Source: Thermoplasmata archaeon
GTDB taxonomy: Archaea; Thermoplasmatota; Thermoplasmata; Lutacidiplasmatales; UBA184
Assembly (NCBI GenBank): GCA_030040865.1
Contig: JASHSX010000074.1
Location: 1 to 28,731, forward strand
Direction: 5' to 3'
DNA: 28,731 nucleotides
Each line of letters starts with the position of its first letter. Within the stretch, counting starts at the first letter, position 1. This document shows positions 22,510-28,731 of this stretch, piece by piece. The notes beneath the pieces were generated by a model. That model ran no database searches and was not told the origin of the DNA. It saw only the letters and a program-made list of their open reading frames with translations. The position numbers were made by a program, and so were the translations under genes.

Positions 22510-23745
22510 ATGGACGTCGTCCGGATCCGATCCGACTTTCCGCTCCTGAACCAACCGTTCCACGGCCGGCCGCTCGTTTACCTCGACTCTGCGGCGACCT
22601 CCCAGAAGCCGAAGAGCGTCATCGAGGCGGAGAGCGAGTACTACCGGACCGAGAACGCGAACGTCCATCGCGGTGTCTACGCGTTGAGCGTGGAAGCGAC
22701 GGAAGCGTACGAAAGCGCCCGGGCACGGGTCGGGAGATTCCTCGGCGCGCGCTCGGCCGACGAAGTCGTTTTCGTTCGCGGGGCCACGGAGGGGATCAAC
22801 CTCGTCGCGAGCGGGCTCGGACGCAAGCTCCTCCGCCGCGGAGACCGGGTGCTGAGCACCGTGATGGAGCACCACTCGAACATCGTCCCGTGGCACTTCC
22901 TCCGGGAGAATTCCGGGATCGAGCTCGACTTCCTGGACATTGACGCCGAGGGTCAACTCCGTCTCGACGACCTCGATCGACAGCTCGACCGGCGGACGAA
23001 GGTCGTGACGGTCGGGCATGTCTCGAACGTGCTCGGGACGGTCAATCCGGTCCGAGAGATCTCGGATCGCGCGCACGCCGTGGGGGCGCTCGTCGTGGTC
23101 GATGCGGCTCAGTCGGTTCCGCACGTACCCGTCGACGTGCAGGCTCTCGGCGCAGACTTCCTGACGTTCTCCGGCCACAAAGCCCTGGGCCCGATGGGCA
23201 TCGGGGCGCTCTGGGGTCGGGCGGAGCTGCTCAGGGAGTTGCCCCCGTACATGGGCGGGGGCGAGATGATCCGCGAGGTCCACCGCGACCGGGTCGAGTA
23301 CGGGGACGTTCCGGCTCGCTTCGAAGCCGGAACTCCGAACGTCGCCGGCGCCATCGGACTGTCGGCGGCGCTTGACTACCTCGAGCGCATCGGCTGGGAC
23401 ACGCTCCGGGATTACGATCATCGGCTCCAGGAAGCCCTCGTACAGGGAGGCCGCGAACGGCTCGGGAACCGACTCCGGTTCTTCGGTCCGACCGACCCCT
23501 CCCGTCGGGAGGCGGTCTTCTCCTTCGCGCTCGACGGCGTGCATCCGCACGACGTGGCGAGTCTGCTCGACGCGGAGGGGATCTGCGTGCGCGCCGGGCA
23601 CCACTGCGCGCAGCCGTTGATGGAGCGCCTCGGCGTACCGGCGCTCACCCGGGCGAGCCCGTACCTCTACAATTCCGAGGACGAAATCGATCGCCTGTTC
23701 GACGGGCTCGAGAAGATCGCCGCCCATTTCGCTCGGGCGTCCTAG
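22510..23745 (+). CDS. sufS: Cysteine desulfurase SufS (group II)
   Basis: SufS removes sulfur from cysteine and holds it as a persulfide for cluster assembly. The 411-residue enzyme has the normal length. The PLP lysine is Lys224 in FLTFSGHKALGP, His121 and Asp198 (VVVDAAQS) contact the cofactor, and the persulfide cysteine is Cys366 in GICVRAGHHCAQPLMERLG. The short extended lobe around it is typical of group II (SufS/CsdA) rather than IscS. The N-terminal RSDFPLLNQPFHGRPLVYLD is also standard for the group. No sufE gene is in view, so the SufU/IscU-type protein encoded 4 kb downstream may take the sulfur. A rhodanese partner is the E1 fusion protein. Confidence 0.97.
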   Translation: MDVVRIRSDFPLLNQPFHGRPLVYLDSAATSQKPKSVIEAESEYYRTENANVHRGVYALSVEATEAYESARARVGRFLGARSADEVVFVRGATEGINLVASGLGRKLLRRGDRVLSTVMEHHSNIVPWHFLRENSGIELDFLDIDAEGQLRLDDLDRQLDRRTKVVTVGHVSNVLGTVNPVREISDRAHAVGALVVVDAAQSVPHVPVDVQALGADFLTFSGHKALGPMGIGALWGRAELLRELPPYMGGGEMIREVHRDRVEYGDVPARFEAGTPNVAGAIGLSAALDYLERIGWDTLRDYDHRLQEALVQGGRERLGNRLRFFGPTDPSRREAVFSFALDGVHPHDVASLLDAEGICVRAGHHCAQPLMERLGVPALTRASPYLYNSEDEIDRLFDGLEKIAAHFARAS

Positions 23746-23839
23746 GGCGGTTTCCCGTGTCGCGCGGACGCCGACATCGGGGCGGGAGGAGCGTTCTGGA
23801 CCGATACAATTCGAAATGTAGCGGCCGGCACGACCTCTG

Positions 23840-23848
23840 ATTTAAATA
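23840..23848 (+). promoter_or_regulatory. TATA box of sufB
   Basis: ATTTAAATA, centred about 36 nt upstream of the ATG at 23880. It lies 95 nt after sufS, so sufB has its own promoter. Its place also argues against the in-frame starts at 23856 and 23859. Confidence 0.6.
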
Positions 23849-23879
23849 CCCTCAGGTGATGGAATTGGCCGAGGCGCCT

Positions 23880-26360
23880 ATGTCCACCTCCACACCGGAG
23901 ATCACACCGCTCGACTATACGCGGTACGATTTCAAGGACCCGGAAACGTACCGGCTCCGGATTCCCAAGGGGCTTTCGCGCGAGGTCGTCGAGCAGATCT
24001 CGAAGTTCAAGGACGAGCCCGCATGGATGCGGGAATACCGGCTGCGGGCCTACGACCACTTCGTCGAACGTCCGGTCCCGGACTGGGGCCCGAAGCTCGA
24101 CGAGATCGACTTCGATGCGTACACCTACTACGCGAACCCCCTCCTCGAAGGGGAGACGAAGCGGAAGTGGGAAGACCTCCCGGCCGACATCAAGAACACG
24201 TTCGAGAAGCTCGGCATCCCGAAGGCGGAGCGCGAGTTCTTCGGCGGCGTCGGCGCCCAGTACGACAGCGGGACCGTGTATCACAAGATTCGCGAGGACC
24301 TCGCGGCCAAGGGCGTCATTTTCACCGACACTGACACCGCGGTGAAGGAGCACCCCGACCTTGTCCGCAAGTACTTCGGCAAGGTCGTGCCGTACAACGA
24401 CAACAAGTTCTCGGCGCTCAACAGCGCCGTCTGGTCGGGCGGAAGCTTCGTCTATATCCCGCCGGGCGTCGACGCCGGGATCCCGCTCCAGGCGTACTTC
24501 CGGATCAACGCGAAGAACGTGGGACAGTTCGAACGCACCCTGATCATCGCCGACAAGGGCGCGAAGGTGCACTATCTCGAAGGCTGCCTACCGGTGGGCG
24601 AAGAGGTCCTCGTCGGAGACGAGCTCGCCCCGATCGAGACTCTCGCGGAGGGCCGTGCCGTTCTGAACAGCGATGGTCGTGAGACGACCATCGAGAAGAC
24701 GATGGTCCGACCGTTCGACGGGGAACTGATCGGGATCACTCCGGTCTCGGTGGGGAACGCCTTCCAGTTGACCCCCGAACACCCGGTCCTGTGCGTCCCG
24801 CGGGAGAAGGTTCAAGTATCCCGCCGGACGACCCGACAGCTTACGGACGTCGACACCCGCAAATTGCTCGCGACCCCGCCAGAGTTCGTGCCGGCGGGGG
24901 AGCTCCGACCGGGCGATTTCCTCCACTACCCGATCAACCGCACCGAGCACGACGTGCCTGAGATTGACTCTGCCGCACTGACCGTGCTCGGGTACTACCT
25001 GGCGGAAGGGTGCGTTCAGAAGATCAACGGATGCGAGGCGGTTACGTTCACGTTCAACATCGCCGAGACGGAGTACGTCGAACGGCTCTCCGTCGCCATC
25101 CACGCGATGACCGGCAAGCACCCGTGGCGCATTCCCCAGCCCGAGAAGCATGCGGTCAGCGTCGGCGTCTACTCGAAGGAGCTGTACGCGTTCTGCCTCA
25201 CCCACGCCGGCAAGCTGGCCGGCGGGAAGCGCCTCAGCAAGACGCTGATGGAACTGCCCCCGAGCAAGCAGCGAGTCCTGCTCGAGGCGTACTACGAAGG
25301 CGACGGGAACGTCTACGAGCGATCGGGGACGGTCCACCGCGCGATGACGATCTCCCGTCAGCTCGCGTTCCAGGTCCAGGAACTCCAGGCCCGGCAGGGC
25401 GTCTACGCCACGATCAATGTCCGAGAGCCGTTCGACGAGACGATGCCGGACGGCCGAACGATCTCGCACCGCCGGATGTACATCGTCTACCACCAGGTCG
25501 GGAAGCGGTTCCAGGCGGTCCGCCGGAGCGGGAACGCGTTCCTGGTTCCGATCCGTAGGATCGATCGGACTCCGTACCGGGGCAACGTCCACAATTTCCA
25601 CGTCGCGGGGAACAACAATACCTACCTCGTGAAGGGGTTCTCGGTCCACAACTGCACGGCGCCTATCTACTCGACCGACTCGCTGCATGCGGCCGTCGTC
25701 GAGGTCGTCGCGGAGCCGTACGCGAAGCTCCGGTACACGACGATCCAGAACTGGTCGAAGAACGTCTACAACCTCGTCACGAAGCGGGCGGTCGCCTACG
25801 AGAACGCGCTCGTCGAGTGGGTCGACGGGAACATGGGTTCCAAGATCACGATGAAGTACCCGTCGGTGTACCTGCGCGGTCGGGGCTCGCGCGCCGACAT
25901 CCTCTCGGTCGCCTTCGCGAGCGAAGGTCAGATCATCGACTCGGGGGCGAAGGCGGTGCACTCGGCCCCGGACACCTCGAGCAAGATCATCGCGAAGTCG
26001 ATCGCGATCCGTGGGGGCCAGACGAGCTACCGCGGGCTCCTCCACGTCGCACCCGGCGCGACGGGAGTCAAGGCGGCCGTGCGATGCGACGCGCTGCTCC
26101 CCGATGAGACCGGCCGTTCGGACACGTACCCGTACAACGAGATCCACGAGGAGGACGCGACGATCACGCACGAGGCGGTCGTCGGGAAGATCGGCGAGGA
26201 GCAGATCTTCTACTTGATGAGCCGCGGGCTCAACGAGTCGGACGCGATCCACCTCATCCTGATGGGATTCCTCGCGGAGTTCGCGAAGGAGCTCCCGGTC
26301 GACTACGCGCTCGAACTCAACCGGCTGATCCAGCTCGAGATGGCCGGCGCGGTCGGGTAG
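23880..26360 (+). CDS. sufB: Fe-S scaffold protein SufB, interrupted by an intein
   Basis: SufB is the subunit on which clusters are built in the SufBC2D complex. The 826-residue precursor contains a 356-residue intein (236-591). Splicing would leave a normal 470-residue SufB. The N-extein has EPAWMREYRLRAYDHF, HPDLVRKYFGKVVPYNDNKF and the strand-helix GQFERTLIIADKGAKVHYLEG. The C-extein starts at CTAPIYSTDSLHAAVVEV, so the C+1 residue (592) is the counterpart of E. coli SufB Cys254. The Cys405 counterpart is Cys736 (VRCDALLPDE), and the His433/Glu434 pair is His764/Glu765 in ITHEAVVGKIGEEQ. So the cluster-assembly residues are kept. An earlier in-frame GTG/ATG (23856/23859) would lie upstream of the expected transcript start. 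The gene converges on sufD with 25 nt between stops. Confidence 0.96.
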   Translation: MSTSTPEITPLDYTRYDFKDPETYRLRIPKGLSREVVEQISKFKDEPAWMREYRLRAYDHFVERPVPDWGPKLDEIDFDAYTYYANPLLEGETKRKWEDLPADIKNTFEKLGIPKAEREFFGGVGAQYDSGTVYHKIREDLAAKGVIFTDTDTAVKEHPDLVRKYFGKVVPYNDNKFSALNSAVWSGGSFVYIPPGVDAGIPLQAYFRINAKNVGQFERTLIIADKGAKVHYLEGCLPVGEEVLVGDELAPIETLAEGRAVLNSDGRETTIEKTMVRPFDGELIGITPVSVGNAFQLTPEHPVLCVPREKVQVSRRTTRQLTDVDTRKLLATPPEFVPAGELRPGDFLHYPINRTEHDVPEIDSAALTVLGYYLAEGCVQKINGCEAVTFTFNIAETEYVERLSVAIHAMTGKHPWRIPQPEKHAVSVGVYSKELYAFCLTHAGKLAGGKRLSKTLMELPPSKQRVLLEAYYEGDGNVYERSGTVHRAMTISRQLAFQVQELQARQGVYATINVREPFDETMPDGRTISHRRMYIVYHQVGKRFQAVRRSGNAFLVPIRRIDRTPYRGNVHNFHVAGNNNTYLVKGFSVHNCTAPIYSTDSLHAAVVEVVAEPYAKLRYTTIQNWSKNVYNLVTKRAVAYENALVEWVDGNMGSKITMKYPSVYLRGRGSRADILSVAFASEGQIIDSGAKAVHSAPDTSSKIIAKSIAIRGGQTSYRGLLHVAPGATGVKAAVRCDALLPDETGRSDTYPYNEIHEEDATITHEAVVGKIGEEQIFYLMSRGLNESDAIHLILMGFLAEFAKELPVDYALELNRLIQLEMAGAVG
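24585..25652 (+). mobile_element. SufB intein with LAGLIDADG-type homing endonuclease motifs
   Basis: A 356-residue class 1 intein. Block A begins with Cys1 (CLPVGEEVLVG). Block B is QLTPEHPVLC with Thr63 and His66 (T-x-x-H). The C-terminal blocks F and G are YRGNVHNFHVAGNNNTYLV and KGFSVHN, ending in His355-Asn356, followed by the extein Cys. All residues needed for standard splicing are therefore present. The middle holds two DOD endonuclease blocks: VLGYYLAEG (134-142) and LLEAYYEGDG (232-241), so a homing endonuclease domain remains, perhaps active. It is in frame, and base composition is only slightly less GC-biased than the exteins. Both motifs keep an acidic residue at the usual metal-binding place. 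Confidence 0.95.
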
Positions 26361-26385
26361 GTCGGCGCCGTTAGAGGGCTCCGGA

Positions 26386-27780
26386 CTACCGGAGCTTCGC
26401 GTCGAACCGCCACTCGGGAGCGCTCTCGCTCCCCGTGACGGCGAGGGACGGCAGCGTAGGGAACGCGTTCGGGTCCCACGCGAGGGCGCGACCGTCCCAG
26501 CGGGCCGCGAGTTTGGGATACAGCAGGTCCCGGATCCCGTCGATCGGGACCCGCTCGAGCACGTAGGCGAGGAACCCCTCACCGATCATGCGGACCGATT
26601 CGTCCTCACTGACACCGCGGGATTCCAGGTAGAAGACCTTCTCGGGGTCGACCGGGGCGACCGAGCTCGAGTGCGTCGCCTTCACGTCCCGGCAGAGGAT
26701 CTCGAGGATCGGGATCGAGTCGGAGCGCGCGCCCCGGGACAGCAGCATCGCGTGCTCCGAGACGAAGGCGATCGTCTTCCGGGCCTCCGGCTCGATGCGG
26801 ACGAGGCCCCGGCTCATGCCCCGCGCCTGGTCGCGGAAGACGCCCCGTGTGATCGACTGGCTGTGGGTGTCGGTGGCGACGTGCGTGAAATTGACGGCGC
26901 TGTCGTACGCCTGGTCCTTCTCGCCGAAGTACGTCTGCAGGTCGTCGGCGGCGCTCCCCGCGCCCGCGAACGTCGTCTCGTTCCGCACCTTCGTGCGGAA
27001 GCCGCCCCAACCGTTCCAGATCCACGCCAGCCGGGAGTGCGCCCCGACGCTCGCCCGCCGGCGGTAGATCGAGACCGCCTTCAGGTCCGGGGCGTGCACG
27101 GACAGAACGACCGCCTTCGCCGAGTCGGCGAGGTCGAGGTCCGTCCCGGAGGCGTACAGTCGTTGGGCCCCGTCGTTTCCCGGCGCGCTGAAGACCTCCT
27201 CGGTGACGAGCACCTGCGTCGCGGACCCGCTTTGGATCGAGCGACGGACGGAGAGCGCCTGCCGGGCCTCCGAGAGGATCGTCAGATCCTGGACGCGCAA
27301 CGGGTCGCGGAACCCATCGGGTACCTCGAGGCGATACCCCCGGTTCAGCGTAGCCGTAGCGAGCGCCGAGAGCCGGTCCGTCGGCTCCTCCGTGCCCCGC
27401 AGGAACGCCGCCCGGGCGCCGTTGCCCGCGCGCCACAGCTCCCCGAGGGACCAGAATCGGACTCCGCCCCGCACGATCTCCTCGGGGATCTCGGCCCGAG
27501 TTCCCGAGGCATCGTGCACGACCCGGATCGAGCCGGGCAGCGCAGGCGGCAGGGACACGGCCGACCCGGAGGCGAGGGGGTCGAGGCCGGTCAGGTTGAC
27601 GTTGCTGAAGTACCCGTACTTCCGATACAGGGGATTCGGCTCGAGAGGAAGCTCGAGGAAGCGTTCGTAGTCGTCCTGCCGGCGTCGGGAGAACTCCGGC
27701 GGGTCCGAGAGCGCCCGCGAGAGCGCGTCGACCCGGTCCGATGCGAGCCACGCCTCGTGCTCGCGGATCTGGACGGCCAT
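26386..27780 (-). CDS. sufD: Fe-S assembly protein SufD
   Basis: This 464-residue SufBD-family protein is the partner of SufB and SufC. The C-terminal half shows the parallel beta-helix region and the conserved stretch SQSITRGVFRDQARGMSRGL (308-327), LCRDVKATHSSSVAPVDPEK with His370 (counterpart of E. coli SufD His360) and KVFYLESRGVSEDESVRMI. It lacks the Cys254 counterpart and the EGC(T/S)AP motif of SufB, so it is SufD rather than a second SufB. The N-terminal helical part (1-60) is typical of SufD. It is on the opposite strand to sufCSB and has its own promoter with a TATA box 26 nt from the ATG. Divergent from the scaffold gene sufU with a 130-nt gap. Confidence 0.93.
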   Translation of the reverse strand: MAVQIREHEAWLASDRVDALSRALSDPPEFSRRRQDDYERFLELPLEPNPLYRKYGYFSNVNLTGLDPLASGSAVSLPPALPGSIRVVHDASGTRAEIPEEIVRGGVRFWSLGELWRAGNGARAAFLRGTEEPTDRLSALATATLNRGYRLEVPDGFRDPLRVQDLTILSEARQALSVRRSIQSGSATQVLVTEEVFSAPGNDGAQRLYASGTDLDLADSAKAVVLSVHAPDLKAVSIYRRRASVGAHSRLAWIWNGWGGFRTKVRNETTFAGAGSAADDLQTYFGEKDQAYDSAVNFTHVATDTHSQSITRGVFRDQARGMSRGLVRIEPEARKTIAFVSEHAMLLSRGARSDSIPILEILCRDVKATHSSSVAPVDPEKVFYLESRGVSEDESVRMIGEGFLAYVLERVPIDGIRDLLYPKLAARWDGRALAWDPNAFPTLPSLAVTGSESAPEWRFDAKLR

Positions 27781-27800
27781 CGGATTTACTCACTCCAGTG

Positions 27801-27810
27801 TGTTTATAAC
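27801..27810 (-). promoter_or_regulatory. TATA box of sufD
   Basis: The minus strand reads GTTATAAACA, centred about 26 nt upstream of the sufD ATG. This fits a leaderless transcript and is one of the best TATA boxes in the window. Confidence 0.6.
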
Positions 27811-27872
27811 CTGAACGGCCGAACGACCCGGCAAACTCACCGGCGCGGAGGCCGCGCGCGGTTCCGGTCGGC

Positions 27873-27881
27873 CTTTATACC
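27873..27881 (+). promoter_or_regulatory. TATA box of the sufU-like gene
   Basis: CTTTATACC, centred about 34 nt upstream of the ATG at 27911. Together with the sufD box it makes the 130-nt region a divergent promoter pair. Confidence 0.55.
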
Positions 27882-27910
27882 GCGGCCCGGTTCTCGAAAG
27901 TGAGCGCTCC

Positions 27911-28303
27911 ATGGCGTGGGACATGTACCTGGAGGTCATCCTCCAGCATTACCGGTCTCCCCGGAACTTCGGGCCCCTCGACGGGGCGACCCGGGAGGGC
28001 GAGGAGTCGAATCCGCTCTGCGGGGACCACATCACCCTGCGCCTCAAAGTCGACCCCGGCTCGCACCGGATCGAGGACGTGAAGTTCCAGGGCGACGGCT
28101 GCGCGATCAGCGTGGCCAGCGCCTCGATGCTGACCGAGAAGCTGGGCGGGCTGACGCTCGAAGAGGCCAACCGGATATCGCGCGACGACGTGCTCGGACA
28201 GCTCGGCATCCCGCTCTCGCCCGTGCGCGTCAAGTGCGCGCTCACCGGCTTCGCGGCCCTCGGGCGGGCGCTCCACCCCGAGACCGCGCCCACCGCCACG
28301 TGA
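27911..28303 (+). CDS. sufU: SufU/IscU-type Fe-S scaffold or sulfur-transfer protein
   Basis: A 130-residue NifU-N/IscU-fold protein. The three ligand cysteines are Cys37 (NPLCGD), Cys64 (FQGDGCAISVASASMLT) and Cys109 (PVRVKCALTGF), with Asp39 as the fourth conserved residue. The second motif and the Lys-Cys-Ala of the third are those of Gram-positive SufU, which accepts sulfur from SufS through a zinc site. The distance between Cys64 and Cys109 (45) is that of IscU, because the roughly 18-residue SufU insertion is missing. It therefore looks intermediate between the two groups. With no SufE in view, it is the likely partner of SufS. The ATG at 27911 is supported by the TATA box; ATG 27923 is the only alternative. 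Confidence 0.92.
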   Translation: MAWDMYLEVILQHYRSPRNFGPLDGATREGEESNPLCGDHITLRLKVDPGSHRIEDVKFQGDGCAISVASASMLTEKLGGLTLEEANRISRDDVLGQLGIPLSPVRVKCALTGFAALGRALHPETAPTAT

Positions 28304-28332
28304 CGCGTTCTCCGACGCCGGAGGCGTAGGCC

Positions 28333-28533
28333 GTGATCGCGATCGATGACGACACCTGCGTGCTCTGCGGCCTGTGCACGGGGGTCTGTCCGCCGGACGC
28401 GCTCGAGCTTACGCCCGACCGCCTCGTGGTCCACCCGAACTGCACCGACTGCGGCTGGTGCGTCGCCTACTGCCCCGTTGGAGCGATCTCGGGGGGCCGA
28501 CCGGTCCCGCGGCGAAAGAGGCGCGATGCCTGA
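28333..28533 (+). CDS. 2[4Fe-4S] ferredoxin
   Basis: A 66-residue electron carrier with two CxxCxxCxxxCP motifs: Cys9, 12, 15, 19 (CVLCGLCTGVCP) and Cys37, 40, 43, 47 (CTDCGWCVAYCP). Both clusters should be [4Fe-4S]. The short basic tail RPVPRRKRRDA is not part of the fold. The GTG at 28333 gives the usual distance to the first cysteine. It follows the scaffold gene by 29 nt and its end overlaps the next gene by 8 nt, so it is probably cotranscribed with both and may feed electrons to the radical-SAM-like protein or to Fe-S assembly. Confidence 0.92.
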   Translation: MIAIDDDTCVLCGLCTGVCPPDALELTPDRLVVHPNCTDCGWCVAYCPVGAISGGRPVPRRKRRDA

Positions 28534-28731
28534 GCGCCCGTCGCCGTCGTCGGCGGACGAGGCGCGGGTCCTGCTCGTCGATCCGTACGTCGCCCGCGAA
28601 GACCCGATGGAAAGGAAGTTCGTCGAGCTGTATCCTTCCCTGGGCCTCCTGACCCTGGGGGCGTACCTCCGGGGCGAGGGGATCTCGGTCGACATGGTCG
28701 ACCTCACGTTCGAACGCGACGCGCGCGCCGT
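28526..28731 (+). CDS. Start of a probable B12-binding radical SAM protein (partial)
   Basis: The ATG at 28526 overlaps the ferredoxin end by 8 nt, and the frame is open to the window edge (68 codons). Residues 13-22 (ARVLLVDPYV) form a first beta strand. PSLGLLTLGAYLRGEGISVD (39-58) followed by MVDLTF is the characteristic start of cobalamin-binding domains in BchE/B12-radical-SAM enzymes. There the sequence P-x-L-G-L/I-x-x-L-A-A/G-x-L-x-x-x-G/E leads to the next strand. The radical SAM domain is outside the window, so the class is an inference. A ferredoxin directly upstream fits, because such enzymes need an electron donor for their cluster. Confidence 0.65.
   Translation, partial: MPERPSPSSADEARVLLVDPYVAREDPMERKFVELYPSLGLLTLGAYLRGEGISVDMVDLTFERDARA

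Noticed and set aside
23880..26360. Idea that sufB is disrupted by an insertion or fused to another gene
   Set aside because: The insertion is in frame, begins with Cys, ends with His-Asn before Cys, and has blocks A, B, F and G. It is an intein, not a disruption.
24588..26582. 664-codon minus-strand frame across sufB
   Set aside because: Antisense to sufB and its intein, both with complete motifs. Composition is that of a shadow frame.

Overview
The window looks like chromosomal DNA of a high-GC archaeon, most likely of the Thermoplasmatota (Thermoplasmata-like soil or sediment lineages). The domain call rests on genes that are archaeal or archaeo-eukaryotic: the ribosome-recycling ATPase ABCE1/Rli, the archaeal GTP cyclohydrolase MptA, and the C-terminal end of a probable replication factor C large subunit. 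It is supported by TTTAAA/TTATA-like boxes lying about 26-36 nt upstream of many start codons, the pattern expected for leaderless or short-leader archaeal transcripts. The phylum call is an inference from the GC content and the very large YVTN/PKD-type surface protein. It has not been tested by phylogeny.

Layout. 1-5.4 kb: end of rfcL-like gene, osmC, a small unknown gene, a SAM methyltransferase, a MarC-type membrane protein, then a minus-strand group (MIP18/DUF59 protein, GNAT acetyltransferase, DUF1684 protein), divergent from mptA. 5.4-10.5 kb: two tandem FtsX/MacB-like permeases, their ATPase and abce1, tightly packed on the plus strand. 10.6-15.6 kb: one 1655-residue secreted, membrane-anchored protein of beta-propeller, TIG/IPT-like and Ig/PKD-like domains. 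15.6-18.0 kb: a 580-bp gene-poor stretch, a winged-helix protein of unknown role and a PH-domain membrane protein. 18.0-28.7 kb: a sulfur-trafficking island.

The sulfur island is the most interesting part. On the minus strand, sufR, a CysK/CysM-type cysteine synthase, a JAMM metalloprotease and a ThiS/MoaD-E1-rhodanese triple fusion follow each other with overlapping or nearly touching ends. On the other side of the sufR promoter lie sufC, sufS and an intein-containing sufB, followed by sufD (opposite strand), a SufU/IscU-type scaffold gene, a 2[4Fe-4S] ferredoxin and the start of a B12-binding radical-SAM-like gene. The minus-strand set matches, part for part, the mycobacterial CysO/MoeZ/CysM/Mec protein-thiocarboxylate route to cysteine. 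Here, however, the sulfur-carrier domain is fused to its own activating enzyme, so its Gly-Gly tail is buried inside the chain. The neighbouring JAMM protease would be the natural enzyme to free it, or to release cysteine from it. An Fe-S-sensing SufR-like repressor between the two arms suggests that cysteine supply and Fe-S cluster assembly are controlled together.

The SufB intein sits exactly before the cysteine that corresponds to E. coli SufB Cys254, the sulfur-accepting residue, and carries both LAGLIDADG-type motifs. No tRNA, rRNA, CRISPR array or insertion sequence was recognised. All functions are read from sequence motifs and remembered family features. No database search was run.
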